Positions 24,907 to 34,844 of a stretch of DNA of 64,000 bases are shown one piece after another. This DNA comes from Mariniphaga sp041687255. GTDB lineage: Bacteria > Bacteroidota > Bacteroidia > Bacteroidales > Prolixibacteraceae. The stretch is taken from assembly GCA_041687255.1 (NCBI GenBank), contig JAWLCL010000001.1, forward strand, positions 372,001 through 436,000, in the 5' to 3' direction. The notes under the pieces were generated by a model that searched no databases, was not told where the DNA came from, and saw only the letters and a program-made list of their open reading frames with translations. The translations under genes were made by a program, and so were the position numbers. Every line of letters starts with the position of its first letter. Positions within the stretch are counted from its first letter, which is position 1.

Positions 24907-25015
24907 TTGACAAGGTAAGAAGAACGATGTTTCCGGAGGTTTTTTAGTGAACCTCTAAAGTTTAGGCTGCCAGGGTTCCGACAGGAAAAGCAGCAGTCAA
25001 ATGGTGTTAAATCCT

Positions 25016-25023
25016 TAACTTTG
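25016..25023 (+). promoter_or_regulatory. -7 box of the MATE gene, nearly leaderless start
   Basis: TAACTTTG matches TAnnTTTG and ends 5 bp before the ATG at 25029. If the box is used, transcription starts within about 3 nt of the initiation codon. Confidence 0.5.
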
Positions 25024-25028
25024 CGGCA

Positions 25029-26375
25029 ATGGGAAAAGTGGATGAATTAAGGGATGCCAACATTGCCCGGTTGATGGTGAAATATTTCGTTCCGGCTTTT
25101 GTAGGGGTATTTGTAAATGCGCTTTACAATATTGTTGACCGGATATTTATAGGACAGGGGGTAGGTGCTGAGGCATTGTCGGGCATATCCGTTATTTTTC
25201 CGGTAATGCTAATCATGATGGGCTTTGGAATGCTCATTGGCATCGGCACAGGGGTATATGTATCCATAAATCTGGGGAAAAGGAATACGATACGTGCCGA
25301 GCAAACGTTGGGTACCGGCTTTGCCCTGATGCTGCTGGTTTCGGTTCTTATAATGGTGGTGACCTATTTATTGAAAGTTCCTATTCTAAGGGCATTTGGC
25401 ACAACAAACGAGACTTTTCAATTTGCCAATGATTACCTGAACATCATTTTGGCAGGAACACCATTTATGGTTGTAGGTTTTTCTCTGAACAATGTTATCC
25501 GCTCCGAGGGGAATGCCCGCATAGCCATGTATTCGATGCTTATCAGTGCAGGTACAAACATTGTTCTTGATCCTATTTTTATTTTTTGGCTGGATATGGG
25601 AGTAAAAGGGGCAGCACTGGCAACCGTTATTTCAATGTTTGTGCTGATGGTTTGGGTGTTGTTTCATTTCAGGGGGCGCCGGGCGGTTATACGGCTTAAA
25701 AACATAAATATCAGGGTTAAACGCGATATCCTGATTGAGATTGTAGCCATCGGAATGGCTCCATTTACCATGCAGATAGCCAACAGTGTGGTTCAGGGGC
25801 TTATTAACAAGAAGCTTATTGAATTCGGGGGAGATTTGGCAGTTGGAGCAATGGGTATTGTCAACTCCGTACTTTCCCTGGTGATAATGGCAATTGTGGC
25901 CATTAATATGGCTTCGCAGCCTATAATTGGTTTTAATTACGGGGCCAAATCGGTGGCTCGTGTTAAAGAGGCTCTTCGTCTTTCGTTAATTGCTGCAACA
26001 TTAATAGCTGTTATTTCCTTTACTTTTATTGAAGCTATACCGGGGGTTCTTGTACTGATGTTCAATAACGACAGCGCCGAATTGTACAACATCTCGGTGC
26101 ACGGATTGAGACTGGTTGTTCTTGGATTGCCAGTTGTTGGCTTTCAGATTGTGGCTTCCCATTTTTTCCAGGCCATTGGAAAGGCAAAGATTGCAATGTT
26201 CGCCACCCTTTTCCGGCAGGTAATAACACTCATTCCACTGCTTTTTATCCTCCCCGGGTTCTGGGGAATATCAGGGATATGGCTGGCCTATCCGATTTCC
26301 GATTTGCTTTCGGCCCTGGTGGTTGCCCTGTTTTTGGTGAAGCAGTGGCAACGGTTGCCTCAAATAGCTTCATAA
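25029..26375 (+). CDS. MATE family multidrug/sodium antiporter
   Basis: Inner-membrane exporter of 448 residues with twelve hydrophobic helices in two homologous halves. The N terminus reads LMVKYFVPAFVGVFVNALYN followed by IVDRIFIGQGVGAEAL, a MATE hallmark. The second half repeats it with GAMGIVNSVLSLV and SQPIIGFNYGAKS. Such proteins expel cationic drugs or metabolites using sodium or proton gradients. It stands alone, divergent from the HEAT-repeat gene. Substrate unknown. Confidence 0.92.
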   Translation: MGKVDELRDANIARLMVKYFVPAFVGVFVNALYNIVDRIFIGQGVGAEALSGISVIFPVMLIMMGFGMLIGIGTGVYVSINLGKRNTIRAEQTLGTGFALMLLVSVLIMVVTYLLKVPILRAFGTTNETFQFANDYLNIILAGTPFMVVGFSLNNVIRSEGNARIAMYSMLISAGTNIVLDPIFIFWLDMGVKGAALATVISMFVLMVWVLFHFRGRRAVIRLKNINIRVKRDILIEIVAIGMAPFTMQIANSVVQGLINKKLIEFGGDLAVGAMGIVNSVLSLVIMAIVAINMASQPIIGFNYGAKSVARVKEALRLSLIAATLIAVISFTFIEAIPGVLVLMFNNDSAELYNISVHGLRLVVLGLPVVGFQIVASHFFQAIGKAKIAMFATLFRQVITLIPLLFILPGFWGISGIWLAYPISDLLSALVVALFLVKQWQRLPQIAS

Positions 26376-26770
26376 AGGTGCAACAGATTTCAATCTGCTG
26401 AATGTTAAATTAGTAAGTTTTTAGATGTTATTACCCATTGATACATAAGTTAATAACCCAAGCTGGTTAAGCTGTAAAATTTCAAGGTCCAATACCTATA
26501 AAGAGCTTAATCTGAGCAGCACATAACCTGTTAGCAAGCCGACAAATAAATTGATGATTTTTACTTTCAGAAAGATCTTTCTCGATTCGGCCAATAGGGG
26601 TAACATACCATGGCCATCCTGTACGATAGAGTTGGCCAGCAGAATGCTGCAAACAACCCTTCAGGAATTTCAACGGCAATGATTATAATCATTTATATTG
26701 GTATTCAGATTTTTGAATTCTTCGTATTTGGTGAAATTATTGCTCATATAAATCTCCAGATCAGAGAATT
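26376..26770. other. intergenic region with a short hairpin
   Basis: I find no convincing gene in these 395 bp. At 26381-26400 a short dyad, CAACAGATT TC AATCTGCTG, follows the MATE stop and could help termination. Weak open frames exist on both strands (for example 26482-26679 minus) but have no recognisable family or start signal. Confidence 0.5.
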
Positions 26771-27715
26771 TTATTTGCTATATTTTCTTAGGTAATATGA
26801 ATGACCCCCGAATTGAACTTTTTCGACCAGTTTTTCCTGCAAAATTTCACTAAGTAAATACTTATTATCACCAGTTTTTCCCAGTAACTCAAAAACTGCA
26901 TCCTCGCGCATAGGATGAACAGCCGTGATGCTTAACAAATCATCTCTGAAGTTTCCGGCAGAAGCGAATGAATTTCCTTCGTAACCTGTTAATAACTCAA
27001 CATTGTCAATATATTCACTGAAAATATGATAGGCTTTATTCACTGTGACCTCATCTGATGGTTCAATACTTTTAAATGCAGGTGGACGTGTTGGTATTGC
27101 AATATAAGCCACCTCAGGTTTAAAATTTTTGATAACCCGGGCAGTATTTTTTAATTCGTAAGAGGAATCGTTTACTCCTTTTGCCAACATGGTTTCTGTA
27201 ACCATTATCCCTGTAAACTTTTCCCTGAATGCAATTATTCCATCTTTAATCTGATGAATATCCAGATGTTTATAAGGCTTATTTATTTTTTTCCAGGTTT
27301 CAAAAGAGAAAGCATCAGCTTTAACAGAAACATAATCAGCTTTAAGAAGATCATTTTGCACTTTAGGTTGCTCAATTAAAGAAGCATTGGTTATAACTGC
27401 CACAGGAACTTCCAGTTTTTTAAGTTTTTCAATTAAAACACCCAGATTGATATCCAGAGTTGGTTCTCCATCAGGAACTATGGTGATATAATCAGGAAAA
27501 TCTTCTTCATGTTGAATGTTGTATAGCAACTGTTTAACTTCATCAACAAGTTCTTCGGGTTTATAAAATTCCTGCCGGTTTATTTGCATTTTTATCGCTT
27601 TTCCTACCTGGCAGTAAATACAGGAATATGTACAAATTTTATATGGGATATTATTCACTCCCAAACTTTTTCCCAACCTGCGGGAGGGTACCGGACCAAA
27701 AACTCTTCGTTCCAT
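26771..27715 (-). CDS. radical SAM protein (COG0731-like)
   Basis: 314 residues with the radical-SAM cluster motif CTYSCIYC (CxxxCxxC) near residue 30 and the SAM-binding DGEPTLDINL region. The beginning FGPVPSRRLGKSLGVNNIP is characteristic of an uncharacterised bacterial and archaeal group related to Fe-S oxidoreductases. The C-terminal 90 residues form an extra domain without cysteine clusters. It lies 27 bp after a universal-stress-protein gene on the same strand and may be cotranscribed with it. The reaction is unknown. Confidence 0.85.
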   Translation of the reverse strand: MERRVFGPVPSRRLGKSLGVNNIPYKICTYSCIYCQVGKAIKMQINRQEFYKPEELVDEVKQLLYNIQHEEDFPDYITIVPDGEPTLDINLGVLIEKLKKLEVPVAVITNASLIEQPKVQNDLLKADYVSVKADAFSFETWKKINKPYKHLDIHQIKDGIIAFREKFTGIMVTETMLAKGVNDSSYELKNTARVIKNFKPEVAYIAIPTRPPAFKSIEPSDEVTVNKAYHIFSEYIDNVELLTGYEGNSFASAGNFRDDLLSITAVHPMREDAVFELLGKTGDNKYLLSEILQEKLVEKVQFGGHSYYLRKYSK

Positions 27716-27742
27716 GATATTTTATTTTCGGGCTAACCATAA

Positions 27743-28615
27743 TTACAATCGCAACACAAAATCGTCGGGGATAGCTGGAATATTACGATTAACCGTAAAC
27801 ACTGGTATTTTGCAACAATGAACAAGCTCTGAAACAAATTTACCTATTTGGGTATCCTTAAGGTTCGATTCCTGGTGAGTGCGTATTATTATCATATCCG
27901 GGTTTTCTTTACGAATAAATTCTAGAATAACTTTATGTTTTTTTTGCCCTGGAGCATTAAGTATTTGTACCTCACACTCAACGCCTCGTTGTGCGAGCAT
28001 GTTTTTTATTTTCTCTGAATTCTTGTAAACAAGGCTTTTCTTTATATTAAGATTTATTGTCAGGGCAGAAACGACAATAATTTTTGCTTTACATTTTTTA
28101 GCAAAATAAGTGGCCCATAACAATTTCTTTTTTATTGATTGTGTAACATCAACAGGAATAACAATTTTTTTGATTTCTTTTAGCAAATAATTTTTATGAA
28201 CTGCCATTACCGGACAATATGAATGGCTTATCAATTTATTAATCTCACGCGGGTTTAAAGCGGATTCAGAATTGCTTTTGTCTACAATCATAAATTCATA
28301 TCCTCCTTTATTCGACTGCCTGATTAAAAGAGGTAGACGCCTGCCAGATTTTATCCTGTATGAAAAATGCTCCAATGATTTAGCTGGTATAGCATTTTTG
28401 GTAAATTCCTGCAGTACTTCAGGAGTATAACTATTTTCAAGACGATTCTTTTCAGATCTTAAAATCGTCTTGAAAAGTGGTGGGTTTTCATTAATGCTGC
28501 AAATAAACACCCGCATTCCCAATGTTTGCTGAAAAAATAATGCATGATGTAAGAGAAGTTTCCCATCTTCATCAGGTGAAAGATAGACCATGATGTTATT
28601 TGATCTGTAATACAT
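27743..28615 (-). CDS. tandem universal stress protein (UspA family)
   Basis: 290 residues formed by two Usp domains. The first (1 to about 140) begins NIMVYLSPDEDGKLLLHHAL. The second starts IKKIVIPVDVTQSIKKKLLWATYFAKKCKAKIIVV in consecutive strands and ends with PDMIIIRTHQESNLKDTQIGKFVSELVHCCKIPVFTV. The usual ATP-binding GxxGxxxxGS loop appears degenerate (THQESNLKDTQIGK), so nucleotide binding is doubtful. It is soluble and cytoplasmic. It may form a short operon with the downstream radical SAM gene. Confidence 0.82.
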   Translation of the reverse strand: MYYRSNNIMVYLSPDEDGKLLLHHALFFQQTLGMRVFICSINENPPLFKTILRSEKNRLENSYTPEVLQEFTKNAIPAKSLEHFSYRIKSGRRLPLLIRQSNKGGYEFMIVDKSNSESALNPREINKLISHSYCPVMAVHKNYLLKEIKKIVIPVDVTQSIKKKLLWATYFAKKCKAKIIVVSALTINLNIKKSLVYKNSEKIKNMLAQRGVECEVQILNAPGQKKHKVILEFIRKENPDMIIIRTHQESNLKDTQIGKFVSELVHCCKIPVFTVNRNIPAIPDDFVLRL

Positions 28616-28852
28616 TTTTACTATTCCACTTTCTATATTTTTATATACGGAATTTTACTGACAGAAGTTTTCATATGTTCAAAAAAAAATAGCGTATTGA
28701 TAAATTAAAATCATTCGGTATTATGATTTTTAGTTATGCAGGGAAAATAAACCAGTCGAATGAAATGAGCATGGTTTGGTAAGTAATTAAGAATAAATTT
28801 CCTGTCCCTGACCACAACAGACAGGCGAATTTTATATGTCGGACATACGTTA

Positions 28853-29238
28853 TTAAGACATATGTAAAGAATAAGAATTCTTATTTTGAACTTTACTTCC
28901 GGCTTCCTGGTGAAGATTGTCAATATTTTGTGTAATAACAGCGTGAAGTAATCCTGTCTTTTCCAGCATTGCTAATGTGATATGAGCTGCATTTGGTTTT
29001 ACCTCCCCATAATAGTCACTAAATATTTTTTTTATTAACGGCCACGACTTTTCCGGATATCTGTGAAAATAATTAATGTCCAAAAAACAGGATCGTATTT
29101 AGTCCACAAACCGCCTTTCCCGCGATAAGGAGGAATACCACTTTCAACCGAAATGCCGGAACCTTTAAAGGCAACTGTATGCGCAGAATATTTTATCAGT
29201 TCCGCTGCCTGAATCATTATATCTGAAATGCTATTCAT
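28853..29238 (-). pseudogene. sirtuin (SIR2/CobB) remnant
   Basis: N-terminal half of an NAD-dependent protein deacylase in two frames. The first frame reads MNSISDIMIQAAELIKY to GGLWTKYDPVF. The second continues LDINYFHRYPEKSWPLIKK to ITQNIDNLHQEAGSK. The switch is at a run of six A on the + strand (29082-29087); one extra base restores the frame. The NAD motif is GSGISVESGIP, where sirtuins have GAGIS. The zinc-finger and C-terminal half are absent after GSK. The 3' loss and motif decay indicate a true pseudogene and not merely a read error. It lies 28 bp after the MFS gene. Confidence 0.87.
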
Positions 29239-29266
29239 ACTGAATTTACTTTCCGGGAAAACCTCT

Positions 29267-30487
29267 TTATTTTGTACATCTGATTTTGCTGATAAAATAT
29301 ACCGATGACGAAACAACTAATATGAACATAATAAAAAAAACTTTAAATCCCCATTGGGTTATAATCCAGCCGCCGACCATGGGAAATAGGGCTGGTAGAA
29401 TATTACCTGCCCCGGTAAAACCAGTGTAAATAGCCCTGTTTTCTTTTCCTGAAATTTCGAGAAGCAATCCATTCATGGTTATGACATAAAGCGAATAAAC
29501 AACTCCACCCAAAATAAAAACATACCTGAGCGTCTGGATATCACGAATAAGAAATGTGAAAAAAATAAGGAAAAATGACAATAGTACGTTTAGGTATAGC
29601 AGGAAATTATACTTAATTCTTTTAGCTATAAAAAAGACAATCAGACTGACCGATATGACTCCAATCACTTTAAAGAGCAAAAAATAACCGGTATCCAAAC
29701 TTTGTGCATTCATGGTTTCTTTTCCATACAAAACAACAAAAGGCAAAAAAGAAATAATGATGCCTTGCGTATTGATGAAACCAATAAAATATGCCAGTGC
29801 AGGATTATTTGACAATTCCGATTTCAATTTCAGGACAAAATCCTTAAGACCAAATATTTTTAAAACAGAAGGAGTTGTTTCAGTTATTTTCCAAAAACCA
29901 GCCGAAGCAATTAAAAGCAATGAAGCTCCGATAAAAAACAAGTAGGCAAAATTAATTGGGTACCCAAAGAAAGTAAGGACTTTTTTTGCTAAAAAAGCAG
30001 AGAATAACATTGCACTACCTGCGATTATTTGTTTAGCCGAGAAAAATGGTTTCCTTCTTTCTTCGGTTATACTTTTTCCAAGCATATCCACATAACTGAT
30101 GTTTGTAAAAGCGCCTCCCAGCGAAAACAACGTAATAAAAAGAATTATAAGCCAGAATATTGAATTTGGTTGGTGCATACTGGAATAATACAAAATGATT
30201 CCCAGGGCAAACAATGATAAAATGCGGGAATTAATGCCCATAAGAAGAAACCTTTTTTTGAAACCTATGTTGCTGACGTAAGGGGCAAAAAAAAGTTGCG
30301 TAAAACTCGCTCCTCCCAGCATAATAGCCGTCACAAATCCGACATGTATTGCATTACCCCCAGATTCAATAATCATTGCAGGAATAATAGTGTCGACATC
30401 AATAAAGTTTTTAGCCAGCGCCAGAAATCCCGCATGCCATAAAAAGGAATAAAAATTACGGGTAAATATTTTTGAGGACAATGTCAT
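29267..30487 (-). CDS. MFS transporter
   Basis: Inner-membrane major-facilitator protein, 406 residues from the ATG at 30487 (MTLSSKIFTRNF). The in-frame Met at 30526 is possible but adds a charged leader. About 12 hydrophobic helices are visible, with FSLGGAFTNISYVDMLGKSITEERRKPFFSAKQ in the central loop, similar to uncharacterised MFS members that have an AEERRG-type loop. It is alone upstream, with about 600 bp of empty sequence before it. Substrate unknown. Confidence 0.82.
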   Translation of the reverse strand: MTLSSKIFTRNFYSFLWHAGFLALAKNFIDVDTIIPAMIIESGGNAIHVGFVTAIMLGGASFTQLFFAPYVSNIGFKKRFLLMGINSRILSLFALGIILYYSSMHQPNSIFWLIILFITLFSLGGAFTNISYVDMLGKSITEERRKPFFSAKQIIAGSAMLFSAFLAKKVLTFFGYPINFAYLFFIGASLLLIASAGFWKITETTPSVLKIFGLKDFVLKLKSELSNNPALAYFIGFINTQGIIISFLPFVVLYGKETMNAQSLDTGYFLLFKVIGVISVSLIVFFIAKRIKYNFLLYLNVLLSFFLIFFTFLIRDIQTLRYVFILGGVVYSLYVITMNGLLLEISGKENRAIYTGFTGAGNILPALFPMVGGWIITQWGFKVFFIMFILVVSSSVYFISKIRCTK

Positions 30488-31124
30488 GATCGGATTAAAC
30501 TTATTTTCTTTCCTTATAATTACCAAGTTTATATTTATGAGAAAGAAGTTAATGTTTCATGTCCACCTTCAAACATTAATTCAGAACATTTGTCATAAAC
30601 CTTTTCAAAATTAGTTATCCTGTTCTGTAAAATAGGAATTTAGAACAATTTTTTCACTTTAAATTTTTATTATTGAGATGCTCTTACAGGGGATACTGGC
30701 ATAAGTCTTAATCTCCTCTGAAACGATTTTTGTTACAGAGAAATATTCAACTTCTTTAATAACCGTATTATTAATGCTTCAGCTGAATTCAAAATTCTTT
30801 CTCTTCATATTAATGATAATTTATTACGAAATATTTCTACTCCACCAGATTATAGAGTGATCCATGATATCTGATTCAGCCAGGAATAAAACGAGACATA
30901 AAAAACACCTGCAATAAATAATGTAAGTGTTTTTTCTTCATGGTGGTGAGTAGCGTGCTTAAACCGCCAATCTCAATGGATATGGATTAAAGTTGCAAGG
31001 AAGGGGAAAGAAAAGGAGGTTGCATTGCTACTGAACCCCAGGCATAAATATGGTATTAAAAACTGGTGCCGCAGCAATTTATTGCCCGCTGCAGTTATCA
31101 GCATAGCGATGGCTTATTGTTAAT
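30488..31124. other. long intergenic region
   Basis: About 640 bp upstream of the MFS gene and downstream of the AbgT gene. It is AT-rich with no supported gene on either strand. The only clear structure is the hairpin at 30900-30935. Confidence 0.5.
30900..30935. terminator. bidirectional-type hairpin
   Basis: AAAAAACAC and GTGTTTTTT form a perfect 9-bp stem around an 18-nt loop. The T and A runs make it terminator-like in both directions. The stem is AT-rich, so strength is doubtful. It could end the AbgT transcript, about 190 bp after that gene's stop. Confidence 0.4.
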
Positions 31125-32672
31125 TTACCGTATATGTAATGGTCCGTCAGGTCCCAGCGGTATTCCTAGCAGCATCCATACTACCAGCAAAGCTATCCAG
31201 ACAACACCTAATATTAATGTATAGGGCAGCATGGTGGAAATGATAGTTCCGATGCCGTAGCGTTTATCGTATTTTTCGGCAAAGGTTACAATTAAGGCAA
31301 AGTAGCTCATCATGGGCGTAATCAGGTTGGTAAGCGAATCGCCGATGCGGAAGGCAGCCTGTGTCAAGCCCGGATGATAGGGCGGATCGATGAGCATGAG
31401 CATGGGTATAAAAACAGGCGCCATAATGGCCCATTTGGCCGAAGCGCTTCCCATGAACATGTTTATAAAGGCCGATAATACCACAAAACCTACAATGAGT
31501 GGAATGCCGGTGAGGCCAATGCTTTGTAGGGTATTGGCACCTTTGATGGCAAACACAATGCCCAGATTGCTGTAGTTGAAAAAATAAACAAATTGTGCGG
31601 CAAAGAAAACCAATACGATGTAGCTGCCCATAGTGCCCATCGACTGGCCAATATGCCGGGCCACATCTTTATCGTTACGAATGGTGCCAACTGTTATTCC
31701 ATAGGCCAGGGCAGGGAAGAGAAACATCAGCAGTATGCCTACTATTATGCCTCTGAAGAATGGAGAATGCAATACAGAATCGGTTTCAGGGTCACGGAAC
31801 AGGCCGTTCTCCGGGATAACCGTAAGCGCAAGTAATGCAAGTATTGCCAATAATGCCCATCCGGCATTCCGGAGTCCTTTCTTTTCCTTCAGGGTAAGTT
31901 GCTCAATGGGCATGCGTTCGGCTGTACCCTTATAGGGTCCCAGCCGGGGTTCCACAACTTTTTCGGTTACCCATGTTCCTACTATAAGTACCACAAAACT
32001 GGAGGCTATCATGAAATAATAGTTAACTGCGGGGTTTACTACTATATCGGGAATAATCATCTGAGCTGCCGACTGGGATATTCCGGCAAGAATGGGGTCA
32101 ATTGAGCCGATAAAAAAATTGGCGCCAAAACCGCCGCTTACTCCTGTGAAAGCTGCTGCCAGACCAGCCATGGGGTGCCTTCCCAGGGCATGGAAAATCA
32201 TTGCCCCCAGCGGAATAAGAATGACATAACCGGCTTCCACAGCCAGTCCTGATATAACACCTGCCAAAACTATGGCTGCAGTGATAAGTCGTTTGGGAGC
32301 ACCCAGCACCAGTGCGCGTATCATAGTTGCAAATAAACCGGAGCCTTCAGCGGCACCGATACCAACCATTACTACCAGCACATAGCCCAGTGGCGGGAAC
32401 CGAAGGAAATTGTTCAGGATGTTTTCATACATCCATCTGAGACCGTCTCCGCTCAGCAGGCTTTTGGTGTAGATGGTTTCTCCGCCTACAGGATGCTGGG
32501 CCGAAGTTCCCGTCAGATGGCCTACCCATGAAATGATAACCACCAAAAGGGCAAGCCCTGCAAACAATGTGGCCGGATGAGGCAACTTGTTGCCGATTAT
32601 TTCTACATAATCGAGCATTCGTAAAAACAAGGGACGCTTTTGGCTATTGGTTTTTTCAGGTGAATTCTTCAT
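31125..32672 (-). CDS. AbgT family transporter
   Basis: Inner-membrane protein of 515 residues related to E. coli AbgT (p-aminobenzoyl-glutamate uptake) and to MtrF-type sulfonamide/antimetabolite exporters. Typical segments are KLPHPATLFAGLALLV near the N terminus, FPPLGYVLVVMVGIGAAEGSG, TGVSGGFGANFF and the re-entrant GDSLTNLITPMMSYFALI near the C terminus. It lies 73 bp after a C69 peptidase on the same strand and is probably cotranscribed. The pairing suggests transport of a peptide-like or amidobenzoyl-amino-acid compound processed by the peptidase. Confidence 0.92.
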   Translation of the reverse strand: MKNSPEKTNSQKRPLFLRMLDYVEIIGNKLPHPATLFAGLALLVVIISWVGHLTGTSAQHPVGGETIYTKSLLSGDGLRWMYENILNNFLRFPPLGYVLVVMVGIGAAEGSGLFATMIRALVLGAPKRLITAAIVLAGVISGLAVEAGYVILIPLGAMIFHALGRHPMAGLAAAFTGVSGGFGANFFIGSIDPILAGISQSAAQMIIPDIVVNPAVNYYFMIASSFVVLIVGTWVTEKVVEPRLGPYKGTAERMPIEQLTLKEKKGLRNAGWALLAILALLALTVIPENGLFRDPETDSVLHSPFFRGIIVGILLMFLFPALAYGITVGTIRNDKDVARHIGQSMGTMGSYIVLVFFAAQFVYFFNYSNLGIVFAIKGANTLQSIGLTGIPLIVGFVVLSAFINMFMGSASAKWAIMAPVFIPMLMLIDPPYHPGLTQAAFRIGDSLTNLITPMMSYFALIVTFAEKYDKRYGIGTIISTMLPYTLILGVVWIALLVVWMLLGIPLGPDGPLHIR

Positions 32673-32745
32673 TTCAGAGTAAGTTGCCTTTGGTTTTTTT
32701 TACTTGATTTTATTTTAATGATATTGCGTGCAGCTTTTTTGCCGG

Positions 32746-34494
32746 TTATTCCTCTTCCGGTTTTGGATATTCAAACCTGTCGCCTGTGTCTTTAATTACA
32801 TTTTCCTTCCATTCCTCCGGATAGCCGGGAAAGCGGGGTGGTTGCGGATATCCCCAGGTATTTCGCAGGAAACGTCCTCCCTTTTCTTGTTTTACATTGC
32901 CGTCGAGGTATTTTACAAGCAGGAATTCTCCAAGCTCTTTCCACCTTTCCACCGTGTATTCGCCCATGCTTACCGAATAGTCGGTAAGGTATTCCCGGGC
33001 CAGTTGCTCATCTTCCTTCCACAGGGTAAGTGCAGCAGCATCAACTCCCGGTGTGTAGCGGGCAAATTTGGTTTCGAGATCACTCTGCACTTTGCGAACA
33101 TCGGGCATTACCCGGTTGTAAAACAGATAGGCGAAGTGGGCTACACGGTTAAAAACCCAGAATGCTGCATCATCTTTGTAATCGAGGATGTCGCCATATC
33201 CTTCGGCCCATGATTTGGGAACGCTGTTGATTCCGCAGTAAAAAGGAACATATACGGTGGTTCCTGCATCATCAACGCCAAACCAGTTAATGCCGCCAAT
33301 TGGGTCAGGCAGCCAGCTGCGCATCTGTGCAATAAACGAGAACCCGGTTTGCTGCGTTACAGTTGTCCGCTCGTTGAAATATTCTTTTCCTTCATATTCC
33401 CAGGTAAGGCCACGCCAGCGGTAGGGAAGACCGAAAGGTCCTGCCCCTGCATCCTGCGACATGTCCAGCTCGGTACCCTGCAGGTAGTCGCGTTTGAAAC
33501 TCATCAGGTCCTGAGGGGTCAGTTTCCTGTTTGGTTTAATAAACAGCGGCATTCTGCCTTCCAAGGTCTTCCCTGTGGCATAATCCCAGTATTCATCCAT
33601 TTCATTCGATACCTGGTTAAACATACTCCATACCCTTAATTCACAAAAGCGGGCAGCACCGAAATCAAGGGGTGCATACACATCGCTGAAGCTGAATTCG
33701 GAATTCTCTCCTTCGAAATAATCCATTTTACGGGCAAAGGATATTACGTCTTCGGCATAAACCACCTCTACATTGGGATCGAATATATTATCCAGATTTT
33801 TGCTGCTGATGCTGCGTTTTCCGTCTTCCATGGGAAAGTTAGTAATACGGGCATGGTTGGCATGAGCCGATACATAACCGTCGGGAATTCGGATAGCGAC
33901 CCACACAGCCCCTTTGCGGGTGTTAATGTCCTGTTTCGATTTCTTATCGTATTTAATATCGGTGCCTTTACCTATCAGTTCCATAATCCATACTTCATTG
34001 GGATCGCCTATTGAAAACGATTCACCGGAGCTCGCATATCCATGCTCCTCAATCAGTTCTGCAATGACTTTTATTGCCTCACGGGCCGTTTTTGCCCTTT
34101 GTGTGGCCAGGAACATAAGGGCGGCATAATCCATCAGTCCTGTGCTGTCGACAAGTTCACCCCGGCCACCGAAAGTTGATTCGCCAATGGCAAGCTGATG
34201 CTCGTTCATAAAACCTACAGTTTGATAAGTATAAGGAACCTGGGGGATCTGCCCAAGCGGCTCAGCTGTGCTCCGGTCGTAAATGGTGACCATGCTGCCT
34301 TCGGGCCAGCGGGTGGCTGGACTGAAATACAGCTCACCATAACGGATGTGCGAGTCGGCTGCATAGGTTATCATGGTCGACCCATCGGCCGATGCCCCTT
34401 TTGTCACCAAAAAATTGGTGCACGCTTTCGTTTGCATGGAAAATGTTAACAACGCACTGAATAAAACAAGGCCGGAAAAGATATATGATTTCAT
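32746..34494 (-). CDS. C69 family dipeptidase (PepD-like), exported
   Basis: N-terminal-nucleophile hydrolase of 582 residues. The ATG at 34494 gives a signal peptide ending SMQTKA, and the next residue is Cys in CTNFLVTKGASADGS. In this family (peptidase C69/U34) that cysteine becomes the N-terminal nucleophile after processing, so signal cleavage alone could activate the enzyme. Motifs SGESFSIGDPNEVWIMEL and AHANHARITNF follow. A -7 box at 34516-34523 lies 22 bp upstream. The enzyme is predicted to be periplasmic or outer-surface, acting on dipeptides. The AbgT transporter is downstream. Confidence 0.88.
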   Translation of the reverse strand: MKSYIFSGLVLFSALLTFSMQTKACTNFLVTKGASADGSTMITYAADSHIRYGELYFSPATRWPEGSMVTIYDRSTAEPLGQIPQVPYTYQTVGFMNEHQLAIGESTFGGRGELVDSTGLMDYAALMFLATQRAKTAREAIKVIAELIEEHGYASSGESFSIGDPNEVWIMELIGKGTDIKYDKKSKQDINTRKGAVWVAIRIPDGYVSAHANHARITNFPMEDGKRSISSKNLDNIFDPNVEVVYAEDVISFARKMDYFEGENSEFSFSDVYAPLDFGAARFCELRVWSMFNQVSNEMDEYWDYATGKTLEGRMPLFIKPNRKLTPQDLMSFKRDYLQGTELDMSQDAGAGPFGLPYRWRGLTWEYEGKEYFNERTTVTQQTGFSFIAQMRSWLPDPIGGINWFGVDDAGTTVYVPFYCGINSVPKSWAEGYGDILDYKDDAAFWVFNRVAHFAYLFYNRVMPDVRKVQSDLETKFARYTPGVDAAALTLWKEDEQLAREYLTDYSVSMGEYTVERWKELGEFLLVKYLDGNVKQEKGGRFLRNTWGYPQPPRFPGYPEEWKENVIKDTGDRFEYPKPEEE

Positions 34495-34515
34495 ATTATT
34501 AAAATTGTAAGTTTT

Positions 34516-34523
34516 CAAAGGTA
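34516..34523 (-). promoter_or_regulatory. -7 box of the C69 peptidase gene
   Basis: TACCTTTG on the minus strand, exact TAnnTTTG match, predicting a leader of about 18 nt before the ATG at 34494. This supports the signal-peptide start over the Met eight codons upstream (34518). Confidence 0.5.
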
Positions 34524-34819
34524 TAATATGGAATTTGCATGAGGATTTTAATACTTCCCTGTTGGTGTGTATTACTACTCATGCTCATTTCATAACGATA
34601 TTATTAATTATTACTGCCTATTAAATCAAGCCGTATCTTTAATTATAAGCTTATTTGAATTCCGAATGGCGCAAAAATAACCAAATTGGGGTAAAAGGCA
34701 AATTGCTGTGAAACAGGCAGAGAATACTATTACCTTTCGGGCGGATTTCTTTTTACAAGCATTTCTTGTTATTAAGTAAAAAAAATAGGTACACGATATT
34801 TTGTTTTCAAAAAAGTTTT

Positions 34820-34844
34820 TACCTTTGTTCGTGTAATTACGAAC
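34820..34844 (+). promoter_or_regulatory. arsR promoter with overlapping operator
   Basis: The -7 box TACCTTTG (34820-34827) is preceded by TTTG at 34800-34803. Starting at its last base is the dyad GTTCGT GTAATT ACGAAC (34827-34844), with perfect 6-bp arms. It would cover the transcription start, the usual place for an ArsR autorepressor. A related dyad occurs at 35169-35184. Confidence 0.65.

Noticed and set aside
26482..26679. 65-codon frame on the minus strand downstream of the MATE gene
   Set aside because: No recognisable family, no promoter, and an overlapping open frame on the other strand; probably chance or a decayed remnant.
30961..31060. Possible third copy of the dispersed repeat (contains CCCAGGCATAAATATGG)
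   Set aside because: Only the terminal hairpin-like words are similar; the CCCTGCTCAGCG and AGGGCCTG landmarks are missing.
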